Assembly: GCA_003244255.1 (NCBI GenBank)
Contig: QHCD01000018.1
Coordinates: 1 to 52,827 of the forward strand
Origin: Pseudonocardiales bacterium
GTDB lineage: Bacteria > Actinomycetota > Actinomycetes > Mycobacteriales > QHCD01
Direction of reading: 5' to 3'
DNA length: 52,827 bases
The number at the start of each line of letters is the position of its first letter. Position 1 is the stretch's first letter. The position numbers and the translations under genes were made by a program. This document shows positions 1 to 9,102 of this stretch, one piece after another. Under the pieces are notes generated by a model. It saw only the letters and a list, made by a program, of their open reading frames with translations, ran no database searches and was not told where the DNA came from.

Positions 1-1175
<1,175 letters not shown>

Positions 1176-1179
<4 letters not shown>

Positions 1180-1862
1180 GCGTGCTTCCTCCCAGCTGGG
1201 ATGGTTCGCGGAACGAAGGTGGTGCACACGCCGTCGCCGTGCGCGATGGTGGCGAGGCGCTGGACGTGGGTACCGAGCAGGCGGGACAGCGTCCGGGTCT
1301 CCGCCTCACACAGCGCCGGGAACTCCGCGGCAACGTGCGCGACCGGGCAGTGGTGCTGGCAGAGCTGGTCGCCGGCATGCACGCTCTGCGCGGAAGCGGC
1401 GTAGCCCTCCTCGCTGAGGACGTCGGCGAGCGCGCTCACCCGCTGGGACTGGCTGCGCACCCGGCGCAGCCGATCGCTGTGGCGCTCCTCGAGCGGAGCG
1501 AGCCGGTGCTCGGCAAACGCCGTCACGGCGGCACCCCCACCGTCGCTCCGCAGGTAGCGCAGGGCGGCCGACGCGAGATCGTCGTACGCGTGCGGAAACG
1601 CCTCGCGGCCGGACTCGGTGAGCGCGAAGAACTTGGCTGGCCGGCCGCGGCCGCGCTGACCGAGCGGGCGGCGAAGGCGTGGCGCGACCAGCCCGTCGGC
1701 GAGCAGCGCGTCCAGGTGCCGCCGCACGGCGGTGGGGCTGACGCCGAGGCGATCGGAGAGGGCAGCGGCCGTCTGCGGGCCCGATTCGAGCAGCAACCGC
1801 GCGACGGCATCGCGCGTGCGGCGATCCACGCCGCCGCGCTCGGCCGTCTGGTCGAATTTCAC
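1176..1862 (-). CDS. sufR: Fe-S cluster-sensing transcriptional repressor SufR
   Basis: A 228-aa protein with an N-terminal winged helix (residues about 17-85; recognition helix around [13 protein letters not shown]). The C-terminal half has cysteines C168, C172 and C185 in [12 protein letters not shown] and FPALCEAE, the cluster-ligand region of SufR-type repressors. SufR represses its own suf operon when it carries an Fe-S cluster and derepresses on cluster loss. The gene heads the suf operon and overlaps sufB by 4 nt. The start is a GTG at 1862-1860 with no ribosome site. It lies inside a perfect ACACT-N5-TGTGA operator, which suggests a leaderless mRNA. A later internal start is possible but would cut into the winged helix. 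Confidence 0.9.
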
Positions 1863-1873
1863 AACACAAGTGT
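1859..1873 (-). promoter_or_regulatory. SufR operator overlapping the sufR start codon
   Basis: On the minus strand the bases read ACACT-TGTGT-TGTGA, an exact match to the ACACT-N5-TGTGA inverted repeat that I recall as the mycobacterial SufR site. The right half-site contains the GTG start codon of sufR. A CACACT hexamer six bases before the GTG could serve as the -10 box of a leaderless transcript. Binding would then block both the -10 region and the transcription start. The sequence match is seen; the function is inferred from family knowledge. Confidence 0.75.
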
Positions 1874-1986
1874 GTCGTATTTGCCGACGCGCGGCAAACG
1901 GGCGTGGCGGTGAGCAAGCTCACGCCGGACCGAAGACCGCGTACGGCGCCCGGAAACGGCGCGACCAGGCCACCTATCCTCGTTCT

Positions 1987-2919
1987 GTGGCGCTCGACGC
2001 AGGTCCCGCCGTCGCGATCGACGGACTCGTCAAGCGTTACGGCGCCGTGACCGCGGTCGACGGCCTGTCGTTGCGCATGCCGCGCGCGAGCATCCTCGCC
2101 CTCCTCGGCCCGAACGGCGCCGGCAAGACCAGCACGGTAGAGGTCTGCGAGGGCCTCCATCGTGCCGATGGCGGCCGCGTCCGGGTGCTCGGGCTGGACC
2201 CGGTCGACGACGCGCGCCGGCTCCGGCCGCGGGTCGGCGTCATGCTGCAGGACGGCGGCGGGTATCCGGGGGCGCACGCGGAAGAGCTGCTGCGGCTCTT
2301 CGCCGGCTACGCCCGCCGGCCGCTGGACGTGGACCTGCTCCTCGATGCCCTGGGACTGCGGGCGGTGGCCCGGACGGCGTACCGGCGGCTGTCCGGCGGC
2401 GAACGGCAGCGCCTCGCCCTGGCGACGGCGCTGGTGTCGCGCCCGGAGCTGGTGTTCCTGGACGAGCCGTCGGCGGGCATGGACCCGCAGGCGCGCCGCG
2501 CCCTGTGGGACGTCGTCGCCGCGCTGCGGTCCGACGGCGTGAGCGTGGTGCTCACCACGCACTACATCGAGGAGGCCGAGCGGCTCGCGGACCACGTCGT
2601 CGTGATCGACCACGGACGCGTCGTCGCGGCCGGGTCGCCGCGCGAGCTCACCGACGCCGGCACCGATGCGGAGCTGGCCTTCCACGCACCCGCCGACCTC
2701 GACATCGGCGCGCTTCGGGGGGCCCTGCCCGGTGGCCCGCGGGTGGAGCATCGAGGTCGGGGCGACTACGCCGTTCACGGGCCGGTGGATCCGCATCTGG
2801 TGGCCGCGCTGACGGCGTGGTGCGCAGGCGCCGACGTGTTGATCGACGACCTGCGGGTGCGCCGCCGGAGCCTGGAGGATGTCTTCCTCGCGCTGACAGG
2901 CGACGGTGCGGCGCCGTGA
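1987..2919 (+). CDS. ABC transporter ATP-binding protein (ABC-2 export type)
   Basis: A 310-aa ATPase starting at GTG 1987, chosen because homology begins directly after it (AVAIDGLVKRYGAVTAVDGL). Walker A is GPNGAGKT, the signature is LSGGERQRLALA, Walker B is LVFLDEPSAGMDP, and the switch histidine lies in LTTHYIEEAERL. The roughly 90 C-terminal residues form the usual DrrA-like tail. The stop overlaps the GTG of the permease gene (GTGA), so the two make one exporter. The pair next to ctaA and divergent from sufR corresponds to the Rv1457c-Rv1458c arrangement of mycobacteria. Substrate is unknown; antibiotic or lipid export is the usual database guess and is not shown by sequence. Confidence 0.93.
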   Translation: MALDAGPAVAIDGLVKRYGAVTAVDGLSLRMPRASILALLGPNGAGKTSTVEVCEGLHRADGGRVRVLGLDPVDDARRLRPRVGVMLQDGGGYPGAHAEELLRLFAGYARRPLDVDLLLDALGLRAVARTAYRRLSGGERQRLALATALVSRPELVFLDEPSAGMDPQARRALWDVVAALRSDGVSVVLTTHYIEEAERLADHVVVIDHGRVVAAGSPRELTDAGTDAELAFHAPADLDIGALRGALPGGPRVEHRGRGDYAVHGPVDPHLVAALTAWCAGADVLIDDLRVRRRSLEDVFLALTGDGAAP

Positions 2920-3701
2920 ACACCGAACCGCTGCTGCGCACCGGGGCGTTGGCGCCAGCCGCCGGGCCGGCACCGCTCGCCCGCATGGTGGCGCGGCAGA
3001 CACGGATCGAGCTGCGGCTCACCCTGCGCAACGGCGAACAGCTGCTGCTCAACCTGATCCTGCCGGTGCTGTTCGTCGTCGTGCTCGTGACCGAGCCGTT
3101 CGTCGAGATCGACGGCGGCAGCCGGTCCGGATTCTTCGTGCCCGGCGTGCTGGCCCTCGCCGTCATGTCCGCTGCCTTCACCGGGCAGGCGATCGCCACC
3201 GGGTTCGAGCGCAAGTACGGCGTGTTGAAACGACTCGGCGCGACGGCGTTGCCGCGATCGGCGCTGCTGCTCGGCAAGACCGGCGCCGTTGGATGCCTGG
3301 AGCTCCTGCAGATCCTGCTGATCGCTCTCGCTGCCGTCGCCGTCGGCTGGCGGCCGCACGGCTCGCCGCTGGCGGTGGGCATCCTCGTCGTTCTCGGCAC
3401 CGCGGCGTTCTCGGGCCTCGCGCTGCTGATCGCCGGCACGCTGCGCGCCGAGACCACCCTGGCGCTCGCCAACATCGTGTGGTTCGGGCTGCTGCTCGCC
3501 GGCGACGTCGTTTTCCCACTGTCGAAGTTTCCCACTGCCGTTGCCGACGTGCTGGGCTATCTGCCCACCGCCGCCCTCGCCCACGGCCTGCGCGCGGTGC
3601 TGCGCGACGGCCACGGTCTGAACGCCCACGACACGCTGACCCTGCTGGCATGGGCGATCGTCGGGCTCACGGCGGCTGCCCGCTGGTTCCGCTGGGAGTG
3701 A
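2916..3701 (+). CDS. ABC-2 type transporter permease
   Basis: A 261-aa membrane protein with about six hydrophobic segments. The first is LLLNLILPVLFVVVLVTEP; later ones include FFVPGVLALAVMSAAFTG, LELLQILLIALAAVAVGW and VGILVVLGTAAFSGLALLIAG. The FERKYGVLKRLGATALPRSALLLGKT loop is typical of ABC-2 permeases. The GTG start at 2916 overlaps the stop of the ATPase gene, the natural partner. ctaA begins 24 bp downstream, so the three genes are probably co-transcribed. The neighbourhood has led others to suspect a link to heme/cytochrome maturation or sulfur assembly, but nothing in the protein shows a substrate. Confidence 0.92.
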   Translation: MNTEPLLRTGALAPAAGPAPLARMVARQTRIELRLTLRNGEQLLLNLILPVLFVVVLVTEPFVEIDGGSRSGFFVPGVLALAVMSAAFTGQAIATGFERKYGVLKRLGATALPRSALLLGKTGAVGCLELLQILLIALAAVAVGWRPHGSPLAVGILVVLGTAAFSGLALLIAGTLRAETTLALANIVWFGLLLAGDVVFPLSKFPTAVADVLGYLPTAALAHGLRAVLRDGHGLNAHDTLTLLAWAIVGLTAAARWFRWE

Positions 3702-3725
3702 GTCGCGGCGCCTACCATCGGGCGC

Positions 3726-4733
3726 GTGAGCACATCCCCGCCACCGTGGCTCCGCCGGCTGCGGGAACCGGCGGGCACCCCGCTGATGCGGATGGCCGCG
3801 ATCGGCGCGATCGTGTCCAACGCAGGAATCGTGGTGACCGGAGGCGCGGTACGGCTGTCCAACTCCGGTTTGGGCTGCCCGACCTGGCCGGACTGCACCG
3901 ACGGCCGGTTGCTACCCGGCGGTGCGAACACCCACGGGCCGCTGAACCAGGGTATCGAGTTCGGCAACCGGCTGCTCGGCGTTCTGGTGCTGCTGACGGC
4001 GATCGCCTGCGTGCTCGTTGCATGGCGGCTGACTCCGCGGCGCCGCGATGTGCTCGCGATCGCCTGGCTGCTGCCCATCGGCATCATCGCGCAGGCGATC
4101 CTCGGCGGGATCACGGTGCGGGAGAAGCTGAACCCGCTGGTGGTCGCGCCACATTTCCTGCTCTCGATGGTGCTCGTCTACGTCGCGGTGTGGCTGCACG
4201 AGCGCGCGGGCGAGGGCGACGGAGAACTACAACGCCTGGTACGTAGAGAGATTCAGCTCGGCGTGCGTCTGCTCGTCGTCGTCGTGGCCGCGATCGAGGT
4301 CGCCGGCACCCTGGTGACCGCCACCGGCCCGCACGCGGGCAATCGCGGGACCAGGCGACTCGGCTGGGATCCGCGCGTCGTCACGCAGTTCCATGCCGAT
4401 CTGGTCTTCCTCTACGTCGGCCTGCTCGTGGCGCTGATGCTCGGCCTGCGCGCGACCGGGGCGCCTGCCCGCACCCGGCAGCGCGCGCGCGTCGTCGCCG
4501 TCGTCGTCGCGCTTCAGGCGACGGTAGGCTACGTGCAGTACTTCACCCACGTGCCTGCGGTTCTGGTCGGCGTCCACATGTTCGGCGCGACCCTCGCGAC
4601 CATCACCACCGCCCGGCTGTTCTTCGCGACCCGAGAGCGGCTCTCAACCGCACCTCAGCCCGAGACGGCAGACTGGACCCATGCCTGGGCAGACGCGGGT
4701 GCTCGTGGTCGACGACGACCGCCCGGTCCGTGA
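3726..4733 (+). CDS. ctaA: Heme A synthase CtaA/COX15
   Basis: A 335-aa polytopic membrane protein that oxidises heme O to heme A for cytochrome aa3 oxidase. It shows the family marks: [19 protein letters not shown] near the N-terminus, the conserved glutamate/histidine pairs around [10 protein letters not shown] and [10 protein letters not shown], and the second-half histidines in [11 protein letters not shown] and [11 protein letters not shown]. The GTG start at 3726 follows the permease by 24 bp. The last 53 bp overlap the start of mprA. The final 20 residues (after about residue 315) are arginine- and proline-rich and look like an unconserved tail. Works with the ctaB product encoded at 9103-10023. 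Confidence 0.95.
   Translation: MSTSPPPWLRRLREPAGTPLMRMAAIGAIVSNAGIVVTGGAVRLSNSGLGCPTWPDCTDGRLLPGGANTHGPLNQGIEFGNRLLGVLVLLTAIACVLVAWRLTPRRRDVLAIAWLLPIGIIAQAILGGITVREKLNPLVVAPHFLLSMVLVYVAVWLHERAGEGDGELQRLVRREIQLGVRLLVVVVAAIEVAGTLVTATGPHAGNRGTRRLGWDPRVVTQFHADLVFLYVGLLVALMLGLRATGAPARTRQRARVVAVVVALQATVGYVQYFTHVPAVLVGVHMFGATLATITTARLFFATRERLSTAPQPETADWTHAWADAGARGRRRPPGP
4643..4658 (+). promoter_or_regulatory. Direct repeat CTCAA-N6-CTCAG upstream of mprA (putative MprA box)
   Basis: Two pentamers, CTCAA (4643-4647) and CTCAG (4654-4658), lie exactly 11 bp apart, one helical turn. They end 22 bp before the mprA ATG, inside the 3' end of ctaA. A CAGACT hexamer lies six bases before the ATG and could be the -10 of a leaderless transcript. 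The same arrangement in the same register occurs before pepD. MprA is known to bind loosely conserved direct repeats and to autoregulate; assigning this site to MprA is inference. Confidence 0.6.
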
Positions 4734-5385
4734 GTCGCTACGCCGATCCCTCGCCTTCAACGGCTACCAGGTCGATCTCGCCGCCGACGGGCTGGCAGCG
4801 CTGGACGCGATCGCGACGAATCGTCCCGACGCCGTCATCCTCGACGTGATGATGCCGCGGCTGGATGGCATCCAGACCACCCGCCGGCTGCGGGCCGCCG
4901 GCGACGACGTGCCGATCCTCATGCTCACCGCGCGCGAAACGGTGCCCGACCGGATCGCCGGCCTGGAGGCCGGCGCCGATGACTACCTGCCGAAGCCGTT
5001 CGCGCTGGAGGAGCTGCTCGCCCGGCTGCGAGCGGTGCTGCGGCGCGCTCACCCGCCCGCCGTACCGGCCGAGGAGGCCAACACCCTCTCGTTCGCCGAC
5101 CTCACGCTCGACCTCGGAACACGCGACGTCGGCCGCAGCGGCCGGTCGATCCGACTGACCCGCACCGAGTTCGCCCTGCTGGAACTGCTGATGCGCAACC
5201 CGCGCCAGGTGCTCAGCCGGGCGCGCATCCTCTCCGACGTCTGGGGATTCGACTTCCCCACCACGGAGAACTCGCTCGAGGTCTACGTCGGGTACCTGCG
5301 GCGCAAGACCGAGGCCGAAGGTGAGCCTCGATTGATACACACCGTGCGCGGAATCGGTTATGCACTGAGGGAAACTCCTCCGTGA
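4681..5385 (+). CDS. mprA: OmpR-family response regulator MprA
   Basis: A 234-aa two-domain regulator. The receiver domain (1-120) has the acidic pocket D11/D12, phospho-acceptor D55 in VILDVMMP and the lysine in LPKPFALEE. The C-terminal winged helix (about 135-232) contains [16 protein letters not shown] and the typical OmpR end [27 protein letters not shown]. The text is very close to what I recall of mycobacterial MprA, including SLAFNGY and the ALRETPP terminus. It controls envelope and detergent stress genes with MprB. The ATG start overlaps ctaA by 53 bp. The stop overlaps the GTG of mprB. Confidence 0.93.
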   Translation: MPGQTRVLVVDDDRPVRESLRRSLAFNGYQVDLAADGLAALDAIATNRPDAVILDVMMPRLDGIQTTRRLRAAGDDVPILMLTARETVPDRIAGLEAGADDYLPKPFALEELLARLRAVLRRAHPPAVPAEEANTLSFADLTLDLGTRDVGRSGRSIRLTRTEFALLELLMRNPRQVLSRARILSDVWGFDFPTTENSLEVYVGYLRRKTEAEGEPRLIHTVRGIGYALRETPP

Positions 5386-6929
5386 GCCGACCGACTGCCG
5401 ACCTGGTCGAGTCGACAGCCGGCGCTGGCGCCGACGAGATATCGAGCCCGGTGCAGGACGGCACGCCGGACCCCCCCGGGCGCATTCGGCTGGCCCTTCG
5501 GCAGCGCGGCCTGCGAACCAGGATCGGCCTGCTCGCCGCCGTCGCCGTCGGGCTGTCGGTCGCGCTGGCATCGCTGGCGGCGTACCTGACCGTGCGACAC
5601 GAGCTGCGACAACACCTCGACGACAACCTGCGGCAGCGCGCATCCGCCGCCGTCGCGAGCGGGCTGCCGCAGCTGCTCTCCCAGCCGATCGACAGTCAGT
5701 TCGCGTCCGAGCTGCTGGCACTCGGCGCCGACCTGCGGCCGGCCGTCATCGACATCGAACCGGACGGCGGGCAGCGGGTGCTGTTCCTTAGCGACAAGCC
5801 GCCGCCCTACAGCGCGGCGGAGATCGCCGTCGCCACCGGTGACGGTGCGCCCTCATTGCGGACCGCCTCGACAGCAGGTATTCAGTTCCGCGTTCTTGCC
5901 GTGCGGGTGCAGCCCGGACAGGCGTTCGTCCTCGCGCAGGCGACCACCGACACCGACGACGAGTTGCGCCGGATGGCCCTGGTCATGCTGATCGTCGGCG
6001 CGGCCGGCATCGTGGTGGCGACCAGCGCGGGACTCGGCGTAGCGCGCCAGGCACTGCGGCCGGTCGAGCGGCTGACCGCCGCAACCGAACACATCGCCCG
6101 CACCGACGACCTGACGCCGATCCACGTGGTCGGCCGCGACGAGCTCGCCCGGCTCACCGCGAGCTTCAACGTGATGCTCGAAGCCCTTGCGCAGTCCCGC
6201 GATCGGCAACGCCAGTTGGTCGCCGACGCCGGGCACGAGCTACGCACCCCGCTCACCAGCATGCGGACGAACCTGGACCTGCTCGTGCAGTCGTCCCGGC
6301 CGGGTGCGCCGCCGCTGAACCCTGCCGACCGCGACGAGCTGCTCGCCGACGTGCGGGCGCAGATCGAGGAGCTGACCGTCCTGGTCGGCGACCTGGTCGA
6401 GCTCGCCCGCATCGAACCCGCGTACGCCGTCGCCGAGCCGGTCGACCTGGCGGCGGTCGTGGAGCGGGCGGTGGAGCGCGTTCGCCGGCGCGCGCCGAAC
6501 GTGCGGATCGACGTCGACGCGCGACCGTGGACGGTCGTCGGTGAGACGGCGACCCTGGAACGCGCCGCGACCAACCTGCTGGACAACGCCGCGAAGTGGA
6601 GCCCGGACGGCGGCGTCGTTACCGTCCGGCTCGGTGAGGGAGTGCTCTCGGTCGCCGACCAAGGCCCTGGCATCAGCGATGCCGACCAGCCGCATGTCTT
6701 CGAGCGGTTCTACCGCGCCGTCGACGCCCGTGGTCTGCCCGGCTCGGGCCTGGGTCTCGCGATCGTCAAGCAGGCGGTCGAGCGGCACGGCGGGACGGTC
6801 ACCGCGGGACGCACCACCTCGGGCGGCGCGCTGCTCGTGGTGCGCCTCCCAGGCGCCGGGCCGGCCGCCGATCGCGGCGCAACGTTTAGCCGCGCCTCAG
6901 ACGGCTCTCAGCGGTCGGTGCCAGAGTGA
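5382..6929 (+). CDS. mprB: Sensor histidine kinase MprB
   Basis: A 515-aa membrane kinase. It has a cytoplasmic N-tail, a first membrane segment near residues 48-70, and an extracytoplasmic sensor of about 120 residues. The second membrane segment ([21 protein letters not shown]) is followed by a HAMP linker. The dimerisation/phosphoacceptor helix carries H285 in [15 protein letters not shown]. The ATPase domain shows the N box (LLDNAAKWS), the G1 box (VADQGPGI) and the G2 box ([11 protein letters not shown]). The GTG start overlaps the mprA stop. pepD follows after 4 bp, giving the mprA-mprB-pepD order known from mycobacteria, where PepD is thought to feed back on sensing. The first 40 residues are longer than usual. 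Confidence 0.93.
   Translation: MSRPTADLVESTAGAGADEISSPVQDGTPDPPGRIRLALRQRGLRTRIGLLAAVAVGLSVALASLAAYLTVRHELRQHLDDNLRQRASAAVASGLPQLLSQPIDSQFASELLALGADLRPAVIDIEPDGGQRVLFLSDKPPPYSAAEIAVATGDGAPSLRTASTAGIQFRVLAVRVQPGQAFVLAQATTDTDDELRRMALVMLIVGAAGIVVATSAGLGVARQALRPVERLTAATEHIARTDDLTPIHVVGRDELARLTASFNVMLEALAQSRDRQRQLVADAGHELRTPLTSMRTNLDLLVQSSRPGAPPLNPADRDELLADVRAQIEELTVLVGDLVELARIEPAYAVAEPVDLAAVVERAVERVRRRAPNVRIDVDARPWTVVGETATLERAATNLLDNAAKWSPDGGVVTVRLGEGVLSVADQGPGISDADQPHVFERFYRAVDARGLPGSGLGLAIVKQAVERHGGTVTAGRTTSGGALLVVRLPGAGPAADRGATFSRASDGSQRSVPE
6896..6911 (+). promoter_or_regulatory. Direct repeat CTCAG-N6-CTCAG upstream of pepD (putative MprA box)
   Basis: CTCAG at 6896-6900 and again at 6907-6911, 11 bp apart, ending 22 bp before the pepD ATG and lying in the 3' end of mprB. 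A CAGAGT hexamer sits six bases before the ATG. Spacing, distance to the start and hexamer position are identical to those before mprA. This predicts an internal promoter for pepD under the same regulator. The repeat is seen; the regulator assignment is inferred. Confidence 0.6.
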
Positions 6930-6933
6930 ACGC

Positions 6934-8343
6934 ATGACCGACGACGAAACCGCCCGCGACGACGGCGCCGCCCGCGACCCGATGGCCGGGCCGGAGTCCA
7001 CGCCCCCGCCATGGCGACCGGCCCCGCCGGCCTGGGAGCAGCCGACCTGGGAGCAGCCGACCGGGCAGCACCCGACCGGCCAATGGGGCGACTCGGGAGC
7101 CGCGTGGACGCCGCCGCCGCAGCCTTACGCCGGGACCTATGCCGCAAGGGGCACCGGGGGGTATCCGACCCCGTACGGGCCGCTGCCGCCCGCCACTTCC
7201 GACCAGCCCCGGCGGCGGCGGGTTGGATCGGCCATCGTCGCTGGCGTGGTCGCCGCGGCCCTGGTCGGTGGCGGCGCGGGCGCCGTCGTCGAACACCACT
7301 ACGGCTCGAACACGACCAGGGTCGTCAGTGCGCTCGCGCAGCAGCCTGCGCACAACGCGGCCAGACAGGCTCCGGCCGGATCGGTTCAGCAGGTCGCCGC
7401 GCAGGTGCTGCCGAGCGTCGTCTCGATCACCGTCGCCACCCAGGGCAGCGGCGACGAAGGCACCGGGATCGTGCTGACCTCCGACGGCGAAATCCTCACC
7501 AACAACCACGTGGTCGCAGCCGCGGCGGGCGGCGCCGGCACCATCACCGTGACCCTGAACACGGACAGGAGCGTCTCCGGGCGGATCGTCGGCCGCGACC
7601 CCATCACCGATCTCGCCGTCGTCAAGGCGGCCGGGGTCTCCAACCTCACCCCGGCGACGATCGGCCGGTCCTCCGACCTCGCGGTCGGCCAGGCGGTGGT
7701 GGCGGTCGGCTCGCCACTCGGACTGTCCGGCACCGTGACCTCAGGCATCGTCAGCGCCCTGAACCGGCCGGTGCAGACCGCCAACAGCGAGCAGCAGCCA
7801 CCGCTGGGGCAGGGTGGCCGGTCGCAGTCGGCGCAGGCGACGGTCATCGACGCCGTCCAGACCGATGCCGCCATCAACCCTGGCAACTCCGGCGGGCCGT
7901 TGGTGAACATGTCCGGTCAGGTCGTCGGCATCAACTCCGCGATCGCGAGCCTCGGCAGCGCTGCGCAGTCCGGCGGACAGTCGGGCTCGATCGGCGTCGG
8001 CTTCGCCATCCCGATCGACGAGGCCAGGCCGATCGTCAAGCAGCTGGCCGACGGTCAGACGGCCACGCACGCCCAGCTCGCGGTGACCGTTACTGACCGG
8101 TCCTCCCCGACCGGGGTCGGGGCCGGCGCGCTGCTGCGCACGGTCGAGGCGTCCGGCCCGGCCCGGACGGCGGGGCTGCGGGGCGGCGACGTGATCACCA
8201 AGCTCGATGGGCGCCCGATCGACTCCGCCGAATCGTTGATCGCGGCCGTTCGCTCACACCGGCCCGGTGACAAGGTGACCGTCACCTACACCAGCGGTGG
8301 CTCCCAGCACACGACCACGGTGACGCTCGGATCCGACCGGTAG
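6934..8343 (+). CDS. pepD: Membrane-anchored HtrA-type serine protease PepD
   Basis: A 469-aa protein. The N-terminal ~90 residues are a cytoplasmic Pro/Gln/Thr-rich tail with repeated WEQPT/GQHPTGQ motifs. One membrane segment (IVAGVVAAALVGGGAGAVV, about 99-117) follows. The trypsin-like domain has triad H192 (TNNHVV), D226 (DPITDLAVVK) and S319 (NPGNSGGPL). A C-terminal PDZ domain spans about 375-465 (GPARTAGLRGGDVITKLDG). The protease faces the cell-wall side and degrades or chaperones damaged proteins during envelope stress. The ATG at 6934 follows mprB by 4 bp. The gene ends before a strong hairpin. Confidence 0.94.
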   Translation: MTDDETARDDGAARDPMAGPESTPPPWRPAPPAWEQPTWEQPTGQHPTGQWGDSGAAWTPPPQPYAGTYAARGTGGYPTPYGPLPPATSDQPRRRRVGSAIVAGVVAAALVGGGAGAVVEHHYGSNTTRVVSALAQQPAHNAARQAPAGSVQQVAAQVLPSVVSITVATQGSGDEGTGIVLTSDGEILTNNHVVAAAAGGAGTITVTLNTDRSVSGRIVGRDPITDLAVVKAAGVSNLTPATIGRSSDLAVGQAVVAVGSPLGLSGTVTSGIVSALNRPVQTANSEQQPPLGQGGRSQSAQATVIDAVQTDAAINPGNSGGPLVNMSGQVVGINSAIASLGSAAQSGGQSGSIGVGFAIPIDEARPIVKQLADGQTATHAQLAVTVTDRSSPTGVGAGALLRTVEASGPARTAGLRGGDVITKLDGRPIDSAESLIAAVRSHRPGDKVTVTYTSGGSQHTTTVTLGSDR

Positions 8344-8362
8344 GAGCAGGTTCCCGTCAGGT

Positions 8363-8394
8363 GCCCTGCCGCGGGCTCACGCCCGTGGCGGGGC
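8363..8394 (+). terminator. Hairpin downstream of pepD
   Basis: A 14-bp stem, with arms 8363-8376 and 8381-8394 closed by a TCAC loop. All pairs are Watson-Crick except two G-U wobbles. It lies 20 bp after the pepD stop. No T-run follows, as is common in high-GC actinobacteria. It probably ends the ctaA-mprAB-pepD transcript. Confidence 0.7.
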
Positions 8395-8437
8395 CGCGCC
8401 CATTAGCCCCCGAACTCATAGGTCGGCTGCGCTGCTG

Positions 8438-8473
8438 TAGACGCACGTGTCTACCCCTACGTAAACTGGGTAC
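8438..8473 (+). promoter_or_regulatory. Promoter/operator of the toxin-antitoxin pair
   Basis: An inverted repeat TAGAC (8438-8442) / GTCTA (8449-8453) lies where a -35 region would be. It is followed by a TAAACT -10 box (8462-8467). Six bases later comes the GTG of the antitoxin gene, with no ribosome site, so transcription probably starts at the start codon. The palindrome is a likely site for autorepression by the antitoxin. Confidence 0.55.
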
Positions 8474-8719
8474 GTGAGTACGACCGTGAGAATCACCGAC
8501 GAGACGCACGACCGGCTCGTCACGCTCGCCGGCGCCACCGGTCGGCGCATGTACGCCATCGTGGACGAAGCTGTGGCAGCCTACGAGATCAACGCATTCT
8601 GGGAATCCTTCAACGCCGGGTACGAGCGTCTTGCCGACGACGCCGAGCAATGGGCAGAGATCCAGGCCGAGCGAACCGGTGAAGCACCGACACTGGCCGG
8701 CGACCTCGCCGAAGAGTGA
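8474..8719 (+). CDS. Ribbon-helix-helix antitoxin (MazE-like)
   Basis: An 81-aa acidic protein. The first 45 residues (STTVRITDETHDRLVTLAG, then MYAIVDEAVAAYE) fit a ribbon-helix-helix DNA-binding fold. The rest is a flexible acidic tail suited to toxin binding. It ends 3 bp before the MazF-like toxin gene, the usual antitoxin-first order. It should dimerise, bind the palindrome upstream and repress the pair. Start GTG 8474 was chosen for homology and the -10 spacing. Confidence 0.8.
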   Translation: MSTTVRITDETHDRLVTLAGATGRRMYAIVDEAVAAYEINAFWESFNAGYERLADDAEQWAEIQAERTGEAPTLAGDLAEE

Positions 8720-8722
8720 CTG

Positions 8723-9058
8723 GTGGCGCGACGTGGCGAGATATGGCTGGTTGACTTCGGCGAGCCGGTCGGCCGCGAACAGGGTCATCGCCGACCCGCG
8801 CTGATCATTTCCGATGACCGGCTCAACAGCAGCCGCGCGGATCTGGCCATCGTGGTCCCCATGACCACGAAGATGCGCGGTCTGCCGTCCCACATCGAGA
8901 TCGAGCCCGGCGACAGTGGACTCAAACACATCAGCTATGCAAAGGCCGAGGACGTGAAGTCAGTCTCCACCAACCGGCTGATCCAGCGACTCGGCGTCGT
9001 GCCGGCAGATCGGCTCAGGCGCGCCGAACACGTGCTGCGCCGATTGCTCGGCCTGTAG
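8723..9058 (+). CDS. MazF/PemK-family endoribonuclease toxin
   Basis: A 111-aa protein with the MazF pattern: ARRGEIWLVDFGEP at the N-terminus, RRPALIISDDRLN, the hydrophobic VVPMTT strand, and SYAKAEDVKSVSTNRL, the usual position of the active-site threonine/serine region. MazF toxins cut single-stranded mRNA or rRNA at short motifs and are held inactive by the upstream antitoxin. Length is normal and the frame intact, unlike the broken pair at 39.4-40.0 kb. The gene ends convergent to ctaB. Confidence 0.88.
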   Translation: MARRGEIWLVDFGEPVGREQGHRRPALIISDDRLNSSRADLAIVVPMTTKMRGLPSHIEIEPGDSGLKHISYAKAEDVKSVSTNRLIQRLGVVPADRLRRAEHVLRRLLGL

Positions 9059-9061
9059 GCC

Positions 9062-9085
9062 GACCGCGCAGTTGAGGACGCGGTC
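9062..9085. terminator. Hairpin between convergent mazF-like toxin and ctaB
   Basis: A perfect 7-bp stem, GACCGCG (9062-9068) with CGCGGTC (9079-9085) and a 10-nt loop. It lies in the 44-bp gap between two convergent genes and could act in both directions. No T-run. Confidence 0.45.
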
Positions 9086-9102
9086 ACGGACAAGCGCGCG
9101 CG

